Positions 17,796 through 25,865 of a DNA stretch of 64,000 bases are shown piece by piece. The first letter of the stretch is position 1, and every line of letters begins with the position of its first letter. The DNA lies in NCBI GenBank assembly GCA_035550375.1, contig DASZPH010000071.1:1-64000 (forward strand), given 5' to 3'. The notes under the pieces were generated by a model, which searched no databases, was not told the DNA's origin, and saw nothing but the letters and a program-made list of their open reading frames with translations. A program made the translations under genes and the position numbers. The stretch is from DASSFG01 sp035550375 (GTDB taxonomy: Bacteria > Planctomycetota > Planctomycetia > Pirellulales > JAICIG01).

Positions 17796-17884
17796 GACGA
17801 TGCACCTCGACCTCGAAACTCCCGAACTGGAGACGGCCCGAGGCCGCCCGGATACCGTGACGTGGCGTGGCGTCGACCCCGGCG

Positions 17885-18766
17885 TCAGAACAGCGGCTCT
17901 TTGTGCGGCCGCCGCTGAACGTATTCGCGCCAGACATAGACGAGCGGCCCCTGCAGGACGAAGGCCGCGCTGATCAGGGGAACCGCAAAACCTCTGACCA
18001 GCATCACCCCGCCGAAGAGCAAGACCACCATCGCCAGGTGGGCAAAGCTGTGCTGCCCGCTGAAGATCTGATTGACGATGTGCGGATAGGGGATGCGCGA
18101 AACCATCAGCACGGCGACCAGCAACGTGAAGAACGGCAAGACGTACTGCATCACCTGGTCGAACTGGGGAGCGTAGGGCGCGTACCAAGAGGTGTTCGTC
18201 TCCTTTCGTAGGGTGTAGAAGAGGATGGCGAAGCTGGCGATGGCAGCCGCGGCAGCCGGACTGGGAAGGCCCGTGAAGTGCATGTGGTCGTCCTCTTCGT
18301 CGCTCTCGACGTTGAAGCGAGCCAACCGCATGGCGGCGCAGGCCGCATACAAGGCGGCGATGATCCACACCATGTCGTGGTGCATGTACTCGAAGCGCGG
18401 GCACATTTTGACAAGCAAGAAGGCCGGCGCCACGCCGAACGTGACAACGTCGCACAGGCTGTCGAGCTGCGCGCCGAAGTCGCTGGTGGTTTTGGCCAGC
18501 CGGGCCACGTGCCCGTCGAGCGCGTCGAAGATCATGGCCAGGAAAATCAGCCATCCGCTGAGCATGCAGTTGTGGACCGGATCCTGCTTGTCGAAGGCCC
18601 TGGCGGCCTTGAGGGGATTCATCGTGCCGATCGTTGCGGCCCGCGGAGGTTCCGGCGTGGCTGGGGGATCGACCCGCGCCGCCACGACGATGGCGAAGAA
18701 ACCACACACCAGGTTGCCCAACGTAAAGAGGGTCGGCAGCACGGCCACCGTGCGAATCTTGCGCAT
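17885..18766 (-). CDS. pssA: CDP-diacylglycerol:serine O-phosphatidyltransferase
   Basis: Membrane CDP-alcohol phosphotransferase making phosphatidylserine. The diagnostic motif D-G-x2-A-R-x8-G-x3-D-x3-D appears as ALDGHVARLAKTTSDFGAQL followed by DSLCD, near residues 80-105. Six or more hydrophobic helices follow. A 30-residue Pro/Ala-rich loop after the first helix is somewhat unusual. It lies 63 bp downstream of psd, forming a phosphatidylethanolamine synthesis unit. Confidence 0.92.
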   Translation of the reverse strand: MRKIRTVAVLPTLFTLGNLVCGFFAIVVAARVDPPATPEPPRAATIGTMNPLKAARAFDKQDPVHNCMLSGWLIFLAMIFDALDGHVARLAKTTSDFGAQLDSLCDVVTFGVAPAFLLVKMCPRFEYMHHDMVWIIAALYAACAAMRLARFNVESDEEDDHMHFTGLPSPAAAAAIASFAILFYTLRKETNTSWYAPYAPQFDQVMQYVLPFFTLLVAVLMVSRIPYPHIVNQIFSGQHSFAHLAMVVLLFGGVMLVRGFAVPLISAAFVLQGPLVYVWREYVQRRPHKEPLF

Positions 18767-18829
18767 CTATCAGCACCTTCGTTGTCAGCAGACGAGAGAG
18801 GCTTGCGGCTCCCCTCGTTCAGCCGGTTG

Positions 18830-19771
18830 TCACGGATACCGGGCGAGCACGTCCCTGCCCGCCGCCACCTTCCGGCCCACGGCGGTCAGCAGCTCCAGTC
18901 CCTCATAGGGAAGGATAAGCTCCGTCCGCGAGCCAAGCTTGATCATACCGAATTTGTGGCCGCGAGCGACCGCCTCGCCCGGCCGCAAGTTGCACACGAT
19001 CCGCCGCGCGAAAAGCCCGGCAATCTGGCGTATCACCAGCTTCCGGCGTGGCGGCGCGTCCTCCTCCAGACCGATCCACATGTTCTCGTTCAACATGCGG
19101 CTGTCGAGATTGCGCGCGTCGAGAAAGAGTCCGGGCTCGTACTTCAACCGGATCACGCGGCCGGCCACGGGGGCGCGGTTAATGTGTACGTTGAAGATCG
19201 AAAGAAAGATGCCGATTTTGACGGCCGGGCCGCCGACGAAATCGTCGTGATCCAGGTGGGTCACCTCCGAGACCGTGCCGTCGGCCGGAGCCACCACAAG
19301 CCCCGGTTCCTGGGGCACGCGGCGCGGCGGATCGCGGAAGAACCAGACGATCAGGCCGAAAATGACGCCGGGGACAACCGCCAGGTACCACCGCCAGCAA
19401 GCCAACGAAACGGTGAGCGCCAGGAGCGGGTAGCCCATCAACTGAAGTTCGGCCAGCCCCCAGCGGGCGAAACCGAGGTGCCCGCGCCAGCCGAAGGGGT
19501 CGTCTTGCCATTCGGCCGTACATTGGTTGCGGCAGTACTTGAGGTCGCGCGGATCGAGGATTTCGTGCGGTGCTCCCTCCGCGCTTCCCTGCATCTTTTC
19601 AGCCATCCGCCGCACGTAAGCGGGGCGAAACCTGCGCAGCCACCAGCGTCGCCAGTTCCCCCAGGCGAGTTCGACGGAATAGCAGACTCCGCCGCCCGGC
19701 TGCACGCTGCTCAGGTTCGGGGGGAGCGGTTCGGGCTCGGCTCGATGGCAAGACGCCTCGACTTGCGACAT
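18830..19771 (-). CDS. psd: Phosphatidylserine decarboxylase with N-terminal extension
   Basis: Converts phosphatidylserine to phosphatidylethanolamine using a pyruvoyl group made by self-cleavage at the Gly-Ser of FGMIKLGSRTEL near the C-terminus. VAPADGTVSEV and FLSIFNVHINRAPV identify the short bacterial family, which normally has ~200-220 residues. Here about 110 residues precede the first membrane helix (LMGYPLLALTVSLACW), containing a C-x3-C pair (YCRNQC). Start ATG 19771 is the only plausible upstream start, but an internal start is possible. Confidence 0.9.
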   Translation of the reverse strand: MSQVEASCHRAEPEPLPPNLSSVQPGGGVCYSVELAWGNWRRWWLRRFRPAYVRRMAEKMQGSAEGAPHEILDPRDLKYCRNQCTAEWQDDPFGWRGHLGFARWGLAELQLMGYPLLALTVSLACWRWYLAVVPGVIFGLIVWFFRDPPRRVPQEPGLVVAPADGTVSEVTHLDHDDFVGGPAVKIGIFLSIFNVHINRAPVAGRVIRLKYEPGLFLDARNLDSRMLNENMWIGLEEDAPPRRKLVIRQIAGLFARRIVCNLRPGEAVARGHKFGMIKLGSRTELILPYEGLELLTAVGRKVAAGRDVLARYP

Positions 19772-19888
19772 TCGGAGTAGGACAAGTTGACCGGGCTAAA
19801 AGAGCGAGTCGGCCCGGTCATGCTCGAATAACCGCGCCGCGCATTCGTGATAGAATGTCGAAATGCTCAACATCGCCGTAAAATTGCA

Positions 19889-20998
19889 ATGGTAACGGAT
19901 TCGGGCGGGGACAAAAAGTCGGTTCCCAGCGCGGCGATCTCGCCGCCGCGGTCTGGCTCGTGGGCGCGTGGTCTTCTTCTAAAATGCCTGGTGGCCGGCG
20001 TGGTCACGCTGGCCTCGGCCGAAGGCCTGCTGCGGGCGTATGTCGCCTCGCGCGGGTGGACCGCGAACTGCTACGCCGCGCAGTTGGAGCTGTTTCGGCC
20101 CGACGCTCAAACCGGCTACGACCTGGCTCCCGGGTTCCGCCTGAAAAGCGGCGTCTATCAAATATCGATCAATTCGCTGGGTTTGCGGGGGCCCGAGGTC
20201 ATGCGCAGCAAGCCGAAGGGCACGCGGCGGGTCGTGATCGTCGGCGAATCGTCGGCCTTCGGTTACCTGGTGGGCGACGGCCAGGAGGCGGCTCGCCTGC
20301 TGGAGCTGGAATTGCGCGACCGCGGCCACAACGTCGAGGTGCTCAACGGGGGCGTGCCGGGCTACAACTTGTTCCAGTCGATCGTGCGGTTTCGCGAAGT
20401 GCTGGCTCCTCTTGAGCCCGATGTCGTCATCGCCTACCTGGGATGGAACGACCTTCCTTACGTGGTGAGCGACGAACCGGACGCCAACCGTTTTCGGAAA
20501 CGGCCGGCGCCGGCCGCCTGGGAACGGCTGCTCGGCCATTCGACGCTCTACGGGTTTGTGGTCTATCGCCTATGGGGCGGACCGGTCCACATGGTGCCGG
20601 CCGAATTTGCCGATTCCGACGTGATGCCGGCGGGCCAGCGACAGTTTTTGGAGAATCTGGCGGCCTTGGCAGCGGAGGTGGACAAGGCCGGCGCGAAGCT
20701 GGCGATTTGCGCCCAGGCCACGGCGGCCCATTCGTCGGTTTCATCCGACCTCAGGTCGGCACTGGGACCGCGCGAGGCCGAGCAAGCCCGGGCCATCCGC
20801 CTGGGCGACTGGCTTCACGGGACGCTGGCCGACTTTGCCGCCGGGCGAAAGCTTACGTTCATCGACGCCTACGCCAACGTTCCGCCGACGGCCCAGATGC
20901 TTGCGGATTATGTACATCTAACAGCCGCGGGAGAACGCCGCCTGGCTGCGCTGTGGACCGAGGCGCTCGAAGCGGGCGATGACTCGCCGATCCGGTAG
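19889..20998 (+). CDS. SGNH/GDSL hydrolase with N-terminal membrane anchor
   Basis: Single hydrophobic helix near the start (LLLKCLVAGVVTLASAEGLL) followed by an SGNH hydrolase domain: block I VVIVGESSAFG (nucleophile Ser), block III GWNDLP and block V ADYVHLTAAG (Asp/His). It is probably periplasm-facing and may remove or add acyl/acetyl groups on envelope polymers. ATG 19889 is chosen; an in-frame ATG lies 14 codons upstream but precedes a non-conserved stretch. It converges with ruvA. Confidence 0.8.
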   Translation: MVTDSGGDKKSVPSAAISPPRSGSWARGLLLKCLVAGVVTLASAEGLLRAYVASRGWTANCYAAQLELFRPDAQTGYDLAPGFRLKSGVYQISINSLGLRGPEVMRSKPKGTRRVVIVGESSAFGYLVGDGQEAARLLELELRDRGHNVEVLNGGVPGYNLFQSIVRFREVLAPLEPDVVIAYLGWNDLPYVVSDEPDANRFRKRPAPAAWERLLGHSTLYGFVVYRLWGGPVHMVPAEFADSDVMPAGQRQFLENLAALAAEVDKAGAKLAICAQATAAHSSVSSDLRSALGPREAEQARAIRLGDWLHGTLADFAAGRKLTFIDAYANVPPTAQMLADYVHLTAAGERRLAALWTEALEAGDDSPIR

Positions 20999-21025
20999 AG
21001 CCCATCCGAGAACCGGCACTGTGGT

Positions 21026-21043
21026 GCGGGCGTCTCTGCCCGC
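21026..21043. terminator. Hairpin between convergent genes
   Basis: GCGGGC-GTCTCT-GCCCGC between the SGNH hydrolase and ruvA. No clear T-tract on either side, so it may be a bidirectional weak terminator or a common intergenic repeat. Confidence 0.35.
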
Positions 21044-21053
21044 TTGTCCGACC

Positions 21054-21680
21054 CTATCCGCCGTGCCGCTGCTGGTAGATGGCCTGGAGAAGCGTCTCTA
21101 CGTCGGGGTATTTCTTCTTGACCTTGAGGGCCGCCTCGAGCAGTCGCCGGGCGTCGCTCTCTGAGTGCCCCAATTGCCTGAGCACCTGGAACGTTTCTTC
21201 GATCACATCGTGTGCCACCTCGGCCTCGGCCGGCTGCTCGCGGGCCACCATCAAGGCGAACTTGGGGACCTTTCGGCGCAGCTTGGCGATAATCCGCTCG
21301 GCCAGGGCGGCGCCGACCCCGGGCAGGGCGGAGAGCGTCTTCGTGTCTTGTTCTTCGATGGCCGTGGCTACCTCCGGCACCGGCCGCACCATCGCCCGCA
21401 GCGCCTTTTTGACGCCTACTCCGTCGACGGAGCAAATCAACTCAAAGAACTCCCGCTCGATTTCGCTCAAAAAGCCGATCAGCCGGGGCGTCAGTCGCCC
21501 GTGGGCGGGATTCCCCTCCAGATAATCGATCGTGTGCAGGCTCACGTCTTGGCCGACGCGGTTCTGAAGCTGCCGCCGAGTGAACTCGGGAATTCGCACC
21601 TCGTATTCAAAGGCGCCGACGCCCAGAACGAGCGAGTCCTCATTGATCGTAAGAAGCCGGCCGGTGATTTTGGTGATCAT
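21054..21680 (-). CDS. ruvA: Holliday junction branch migration protein RuvA
   Basis: Tetrameric Holliday-junction binder that recruits RuvB. OB-fold N-terminus (MITKITGRLL), two helix-hairpin-helix motifs (VDGVGVKKAL and LPGVGAALAERI) and a C-terminal UBA-like domain with LGHSESDARRLLEAAL for RuvB contact. 208 residues, full length. Twelve bp after ruvC; ruvB is not in the window. Confidence 0.95.
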   Translation of the reverse strand: MITKITGRLLTINEDSLVLGVGAFEYEVRIPEFTRRQLQNRVGQDVSLHTIDYLEGNPAHGRLTPRLIGFLSEIEREFFELICSVDGVGVKKALRAMVRPVPEVATAIEEQDTKTLSALPGVGAALAERIIAKLRRKVPKFALMVAREQPAEAEVAHDVIEETFQVLRQLGHSESDARRLLEAALKVKKKYPDVETLLQAIYQQRHGG

Positions 21681-21692
21681 GCGGGTGTTCCT

Positions 21693-22277
21693 TCAGCGCT
21701 CGGCGCTCGACGGCCCTCGGCGACGCGCCAGCGCGGCCCACTGCGGCTGGCGGTAATAATGGCACAGCGCGATCGCCAAAGCGTCGGCAACGTCGGGCGG
21801 CTCGGGCAATTGCTTCAATTTGAGCTCCAGTTGCACGGCTCGCTGCATCTGGTCTTTTTTCGCGCGTCCGTTGCCGGTGAGTGCTTTTTTGACCTGCGTG
21901 GCACTGTAGCTGATCACCGGCACACCGGCACGGGCGGCCGCCAGGCAAATGACGCCGCGGGCGTGGCCCATCAAGATGGCCGTGCGGGGACGCTGATAGT
22001 GGCTATAAAGCTGCTCCAGCGCCATCGCGCACGGCTTGAGCTGATCGATGACGTCGGCGACGCCTTCAAACAGCTCGGCGACGCGAGCGGTGAGCGAGCG
22101 TCGATCGCGCCCGCGAACGATGCCGGCCTCGCAGAGCTTCGGGCCGCCGACGGCCAGCTCCAGCACGCCGTAACCGGTCGTGTTCAGGCCCGGATCGATG
22201 CCGAGCACGCGCGGGGCAATCGGGCCGCTTCCCGCGCGAGGGATCGAGGTTCCACCAACTATTTCTGTCGGCTCCAT
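21693..22277 (-). CDS. ruvC: Crossover junction endodeoxyribonuclease RuvC
   Basis: RNase-H-fold resolvase cutting Holliday junctions. Acidic active-site residues are visible in GIDPGLNTTGYG, ALEQLYSHYQ and the C-terminal DVADALAIA. About 20 non-conserved residues precede the domain. The start overlaps the 3' end of cysS by 19 bp and ruvA follows after 12 bp, so the three are one transcription unit. Confidence 0.94.
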   Translation of the reverse strand: MEPTEIVGGTSIPRAGSGPIAPRVLGIDPGLNTTGYGVLELAVGGPKLCEAGIVRGRDRRSLTARVAELFEGVADVIDQLKPCAMALEQLYSHYQRPRTAILMGHARGVICLAAARAGVPVISYSATQVKKALTGNGRAKKDQMQRAVQLELKLKQLPEPPDVADALAIALCHYYRQPQWAALARRRGPSSAER

Positions 22278-23809
22278 TCCGTGCCCGTGGGCCGGTCTTC
22301 CAGCGCGATTCCCAACTCGCCGAGTCCCTGGCGGATGTGGTCGGCCATGGCAAAGTTCTTGGTTTTGCGGGCCTGGGCGCGGATGTCGATGAGGAGCGAC
22401 ATCAGCTTTCCCACCAGCTCGTCGCCGGCGGCCGCCGGTGTTTCGATCGGCTTGCGGAACAGGCCGAGCGTGGCCGTCAGCTCGCGCAGCACCTTGGTTC
22501 CGAGCTTGAGGGTGGCCAGCTTCCCGGCATCGGGCTTGGCCCCCGTTTCCCAGCCCGCGTCGTCGGCGAATTTGTTGAGCGCCCTGACCAGTTCAAACAA
22601 GATGCCGATGCCGCCGCCCGTATTGAAATCGTCGTCCATCGCCTCCAAGAACTGGCGGCGGTAGTCCCCAACTTGCCGCTCGATCGGCTCGGAGCCGGGC
22701 GTGAATTCGCCCTCGCCGCGGCGCGGCGGGGGCTGGACACCGTAAAAACTCTCGCCAGCGATCCGCTCGTAGCGCTTGAAATAGCGGTAAAACGTGTCGA
22801 GCCCTTTTTCGACCTCCTGAATTCGCTCTTCGCTGTAGTCGATCGGCCGCCGGTAGTGCGTGGAGAGCAGGAAAAAACGAATCGTTTCGCCGGCGTACTT
22901 CGTCAACAGGTCGCGAAACGGGCTGGCTCCGGTCGACTTGGCTATTTTGCCCGCGACCTGGGCCGCCTCGTCACCCGCAGCGATCTCGCGCGTGGCGCGT
23001 CCGCCAACTTTGCCGACCTCGTTGCTGGCCTGCATCAGGCCGTTGTGGAGCCAGTATTTGGCCTGGGGCTTGCCGTGGCAGCACTCGCTCTGGGCAATTT
23101 CGTTCTCGTGGTGCGGAAAGATCAGGTCGAGGCCCCCTCCGTGGATGTCGAACGTCGGCCCGAGTAGCCTGCGGCTCATGGCCGAGCATTCGATGTGCCA
23201 GCCGGGGCGACCCTTGCCCCAGGGGCTGTCCCAGGCGGGCTCACCCGGCTTGGCGTTTTTCCAGAGGGCGAAATCGGCCACCGACCGCTTCCGCTCGGCC
23301 GTCTCTCCCCCCTCACCTTGCAGCGCCGTTACGTCGCGGCGGCTGAGCTTGCCGTACTCGGGGTCGCGGCCAACCTCAAAATAGACGTCCCCGTCCGATT
23401 CGTAGGCGTAGCGCCGGTCGATCAGTTCCTTGGTAAAGTGAATGATCTCGTCGATGTTTTCCGTCGCCCGCGGAAAATGATCGATCGTGTCGATCCCCAT
23501 CGCTTCCAGGTTGCGGTGGTAATCGGCCGTCATCTCCTCGGCCACGGCCGACATGGGAATGCCGCGCTTCTGAGCTTCGGCAATCAACTTGTCGTCGACG
23601 TCGGTGATGTTCACCACGAACGTCACCTGGTAGCCGCAGTAGACCAGGTACCGTTTGATGGCGTCGAAAATCACCGGTCCAACCATGTGGCCGATATGGC
23701 TCGGCTTGTAAACCGTCGGACCGCAGAGATAGATGCCCACGCGGCCAGGAACGACCGGCTCGAAGGCTTCCTTGGTTCGGCTGAGAGTGCTGTAAACGCG
23801 TATCGACAT
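22259..23809 (-). CDS. cysS: Cysteinyl-tRNA synthetase
   Basis: Class I synthetase. Zinc ligands Cys29, Cys208 (IECS) and the HHENE motif are present, with the HIGH motif as PSHIGHM. The second signature, normally KMSKS, is KIAKS at 288-292, preceded by an extra ~25-residue Gly/Ala-rich segment (262-287) between LMQASNEVG and the motif. The rest of the catalytic core (LLTKYAGETIRFFLLSTHYR) is normal, so I take it as functional with a lineage-specific loop. It starts 9 bp downstream of ispF. Confidence 0.93.
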   Translation of the reverse strand: MSIRVYSTLSRTKEAFEPVVPGRVGIYLCGPTVYKPSHIGHMVGPVIFDAIKRYLVYCGYQVTFVVNITDVDDKLIAEAQKRGIPMSAVAEEMTADYHRNLEAMGIDTIDHFPRATENIDEIIHFTKELIDRRYAYESDGDVYFEVGRDPEYGKLSRRDVTALQGEGGETAERKRSVADFALWKNAKPGEPAWDSPWGKGRPGWHIECSAMSRRLLGPTFDIHGGGLDLIFPHHENEIAQSECCHGKPQAKYWLHNGLMQASNEVGKVGGRATREIAAGDEAAQVAGKIAKSTGASPFRDLLTKYAGETIRFFLLSTHYRRPIDYSEERIQEVEKGLDTFYRYFKRYERIAGESFYGVQPPPRRGEGEFTPGSEPIERQVGDYRRQFLEAMDDDFNTGGGIGILFELVRALNKFADDAGWETGAKPDAGKLATLKLGTKVLRELTATLGLFRKPIETPAAAGDELVGKLMSLLIDIRAQARKTKNFAMADHIRQGLGELGIALEDRPTGTEWSRQK

Positions 23810-23818
23810 AAAAGAGAC

Positions 23819-24292
23819 TCAGGTGGGCATCCGCTCGAGCAGCACGACCGCTTCGGCCATAAGGGCCTCCTGCCGGCCGACCGGCCCGACCCGCTCTCCG
23901 GTCTTGGCCTTGAAGCCGACGCATTCGACGGGCAGATCGACGATGGCGGCGATCCGCTCTCGAATGGCCGCCTTATAGGCCGACAGCTTGGGGCGCTCGG
24001 CGAAGACGATCGAGTCGACGTTCACCAACCGATAGCCGGCCGCGGTGACCGCGTCGAGCGCCCGCTCGAGCATATCGGCCGAATCGCGGCCGCGGTTGGC
24101 CGGGTCGGTGTCGGGGAAGAGCTCGCCGATATCCCCCAGGGCGGCGGCGCCAAGCAAGGCGTCGGTGATGGCGTGCAACAGCACGTCGGCGTCACTGTGC
24201 CCGACCATGCTCTGATCGTGCGGAACATCGACGCCTCCCAGCCGTAACGGCCCGCCTGGTTGAAGGCGATGCGTATCGTGTCCGATTCCCAC
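23819..24292 (-). CDS. ispF: 2-C-methyl-D-erythritol 2,4-cyclodiphosphate synthase
   Basis: Trimeric Zn enzyme of the MEP isoprenoid pathway. The metal-binding GHDTHRL, the HSDADVLLHAITDALLGA motif, LFPDTDP and KAKTGERVG are all visible. 157 residues, normal. Start is GTG (24292) directly before GIGHD; no better start is seen. First gene of the ispF-cysS-ruvC-ruvA run. Confidence 0.95.
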   Translation of the reverse strand: MGIGHDTHRLQPGGPLRLGGVDVPHDQSMVGHSDADVLLHAITDALLGAAALGDIGELFPDTDPANRGRDSADMLERALDAVTAAGYRLVNVDSIVFAERPKLSAYKAAIRERIAAIVDLPVECVGFKAKTGERVGPVGRQEALMAEAVVLLERMPT

Positions 24293-24481
24293 TCGTGCGG
24301 CCAGCGTGGCTCAACCCTCCGTGAACTGGTGTGCAGCGTGGAGTTCCACGAAAACGGGGATTGTAGCGGATAGGAAGGCTGGATGACAATGTGGAGTTGC
24401 GGTGGGAAGACTGTGGGGCCGGGGTGTGGCGATGTGGCAAGGCGGCCGCCGGAACGCTGGATCCTGACCTGCCCTCAAAGC

Positions 24482-24500
24482 GGCAGGCGAGACGCCTGCC
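24482..24500 (-). terminator. Hairpin downstream of the S51 peptidase gene
   Basis: Perfect 8-bp arms GGCAGGCG and CGCCTGCC with a 3-nt loop, 12 bp past the stop of the minus-strand peptidase gene. The right place for a terminator, though no U-tract follows. Confidence 0.4.
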
Positions 24501-24511
24501 CCACGGGTGCC

Positions 24512-25462
24512 TCACTCCGAGGCGGCAGAGAGATACTCATCGAGTTCTCGGCTCGACGAAATCGCCAAGTCTGACTCGCGCAGCGCCAAGAGGCTTGTTT
24601 CGTCGCCGCGTTTCAGAATCTCGACCCGCGCAAACCGGTCGCGCGCGCTGGGAACGCAGGCCACCACGTACGAATCGCCGATGACGCTCAAGCGGCGGTT
24701 GCGTAGCCGAACCTCCAGCCCCGTACGCTCGTCGACCCCGATGCCGATCAGCTCCGGGTGCGCGGTGACCACGCCTAAAAGGCGTTTCAACCGGTTGCGC
24801 TGCAGCAGATGCTGGTCGATCACCGAATCGGGCAGGAGCCCCAGGCCGCTGGCTTCGACCGCGTCACTTCGTCCCCCCGCGATCATCAGGGGCGACATCA
24901 CCGCGGCGCCGGCCGAGCTGCCCCCCACCACGCCGCCCCGTTCCAGCAGTCGCTTGATTTCGCGCTCGACGTCCGTGCCCGAATAGGTCGACGAAAGCCA
25001 TTCTTGATCGCCCCCTCCAAGCCACACTCCCGTGGCGCTCGCGATCGCTTGCACGAATCGGGCCGCGTTCGCCAGCTTCGGCGAGCGGGCGCTAACGAGC
25101 TCGACCGACCGCGCCCCTAGCCGCCGCCAGGGGTCGAGAAACGCCTCCGAAAGTTCGTCGTCGTCACCCACGTAGATGCCGGGAATGACGACCAGACGGG
25201 CCTCGCTTCCTCCGGCCCGGTCGTAGAAGCGCCGCCGCAGCTCTTCGGGCAGCTTCCCGCCGCCGCAGATCAACAGCGTCCCTCCCGGCTCAGGCCGAAC
25301 GGTTTCTGCTTCGGCGAGCTTGCTTTGCGCCTGTAAATGCCACAGCCAGGCCCCCAAAGCGGCCACACAAGAAACGCCGACCAACGACACCGACCAGGCG
25401 ACTCGCCGGTTCACCTTGCGGCACAACCCTCTCGGCATCAAGCCGACGATCCTTGTTAGCAT
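24512..25462 (-). CDS. Membrane-anchored cyanophycinase-like S51 peptidase
   Basis: One N-terminal helix (VSLVGVSCVAALGAWLWHL) precedes a peptidase S51 domain: GTLLICGGGKLP, the catalytic Ser in GVVGGSSAGAAV and GVDERTGLEV near the end. Cyanophycinases cleave beta-Asp-Arg dipeptides from cyanophycin; related S51 enzymes act on dipeptides or peptides ending in Asp. No cyanophycin synthetase is in the window, so the substrate is open. ATG 25462 is used; an in-frame TTG lies four codons upstream. Confidence 0.8.
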   Translation of the reverse strand: MLTRIVGLMPRGLCRKVNRRVAWSVSLVGVSCVAALGAWLWHLQAQSKLAEAETVRPEPGGTLLICGGGKLPEELRRRFYDRAGGSEARLVVIPGIYVGDDDELSEAFLDPWRRLGARSVELVSARSPKLANAARFVQAIASATGVWLGGGDQEWLSSTYSGTDVEREIKRLLERGGVVGGSSAGAAVMSPLMIAGGRSDAVEASGLGLLPDSVIDQHLLQRNRLKRLLGVVTAHPELIGIGVDERTGLEVRLRNRRLSVIGDSYVVACVPSARDRFARVEILKRGDETSLLALRESDLAISSSRELDEYLSAASE

Positions 25463-25589
25463 CCAAAAGCCCAAATACGGCCCTGTAGTTTGGATCGGAG
25501 GGAGGGCAAATAGGATGCCTTCCTGGCTTCCATTCTATCTCGCGGCCCAACGAAGGGAACTGCCGGTGGCCGCCCACCCTCCTTGGGGT

Positions 25590-25826
25590 CTACATCAACA
25601 GATAAGCAACGGTGGCCACCACCCCCAGCAGGCCAAACACGCAAAACCACACAGGTCGGCCGCTGAAGGGGGACGTCGAGTGGACGACGCAGTCGCCGCA
25701 GTACGGGCACTGCTCGGCATCTTCAAAAATCTCTTCGCCGCACAACGGACACCTTACCAGTTCGGCGTCGTCGTCTGCGTCACCATACTCCACATCTTCC
25801 CAGCCGTCGTCCTCATCGACTGTCAT
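25590..25826 (-). CDS. Small zinc-ribbon single-pass membrane protein
   Basis: Seventy-eight residues: an acidic N-terminus (VDEDDGWEDVEYGDADDD), a zinc ribbon with CPLCGEEIF and CPYCG, then one C-terminal transmembrane helix (VWFCVFGLLGVVATVAYLL). The ATG at 25826 is preferred over an upstream TTG. Function unknown; small zinc-ribbon/TM proteins recur in planctomycete genomes. It follows the DUF1501 gene. Confidence 0.7.
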   Translation of the reverse strand: MTVDEDDGWEDVEYGDADDDAELVRCPLCGEEIFEDAEQCPYCGDCVVHSTSPFSGRPVWFCVFGLLGVVATVAYLLM

Positions 25827-25865
25827 CGCGGCAACTTGGCGGGGCAAGCAGGGCTGGCAAAGCCA

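Noticed and set aside
18278..19780. 500-codon plus-strand frame
   Set aside because: Antisense to pssA and psd, which carry clear catalytic motifs.
21165..22664. 499-codon plus-strand frame
   Set aside because: Antisense to ruvA, ruvC and cysS.
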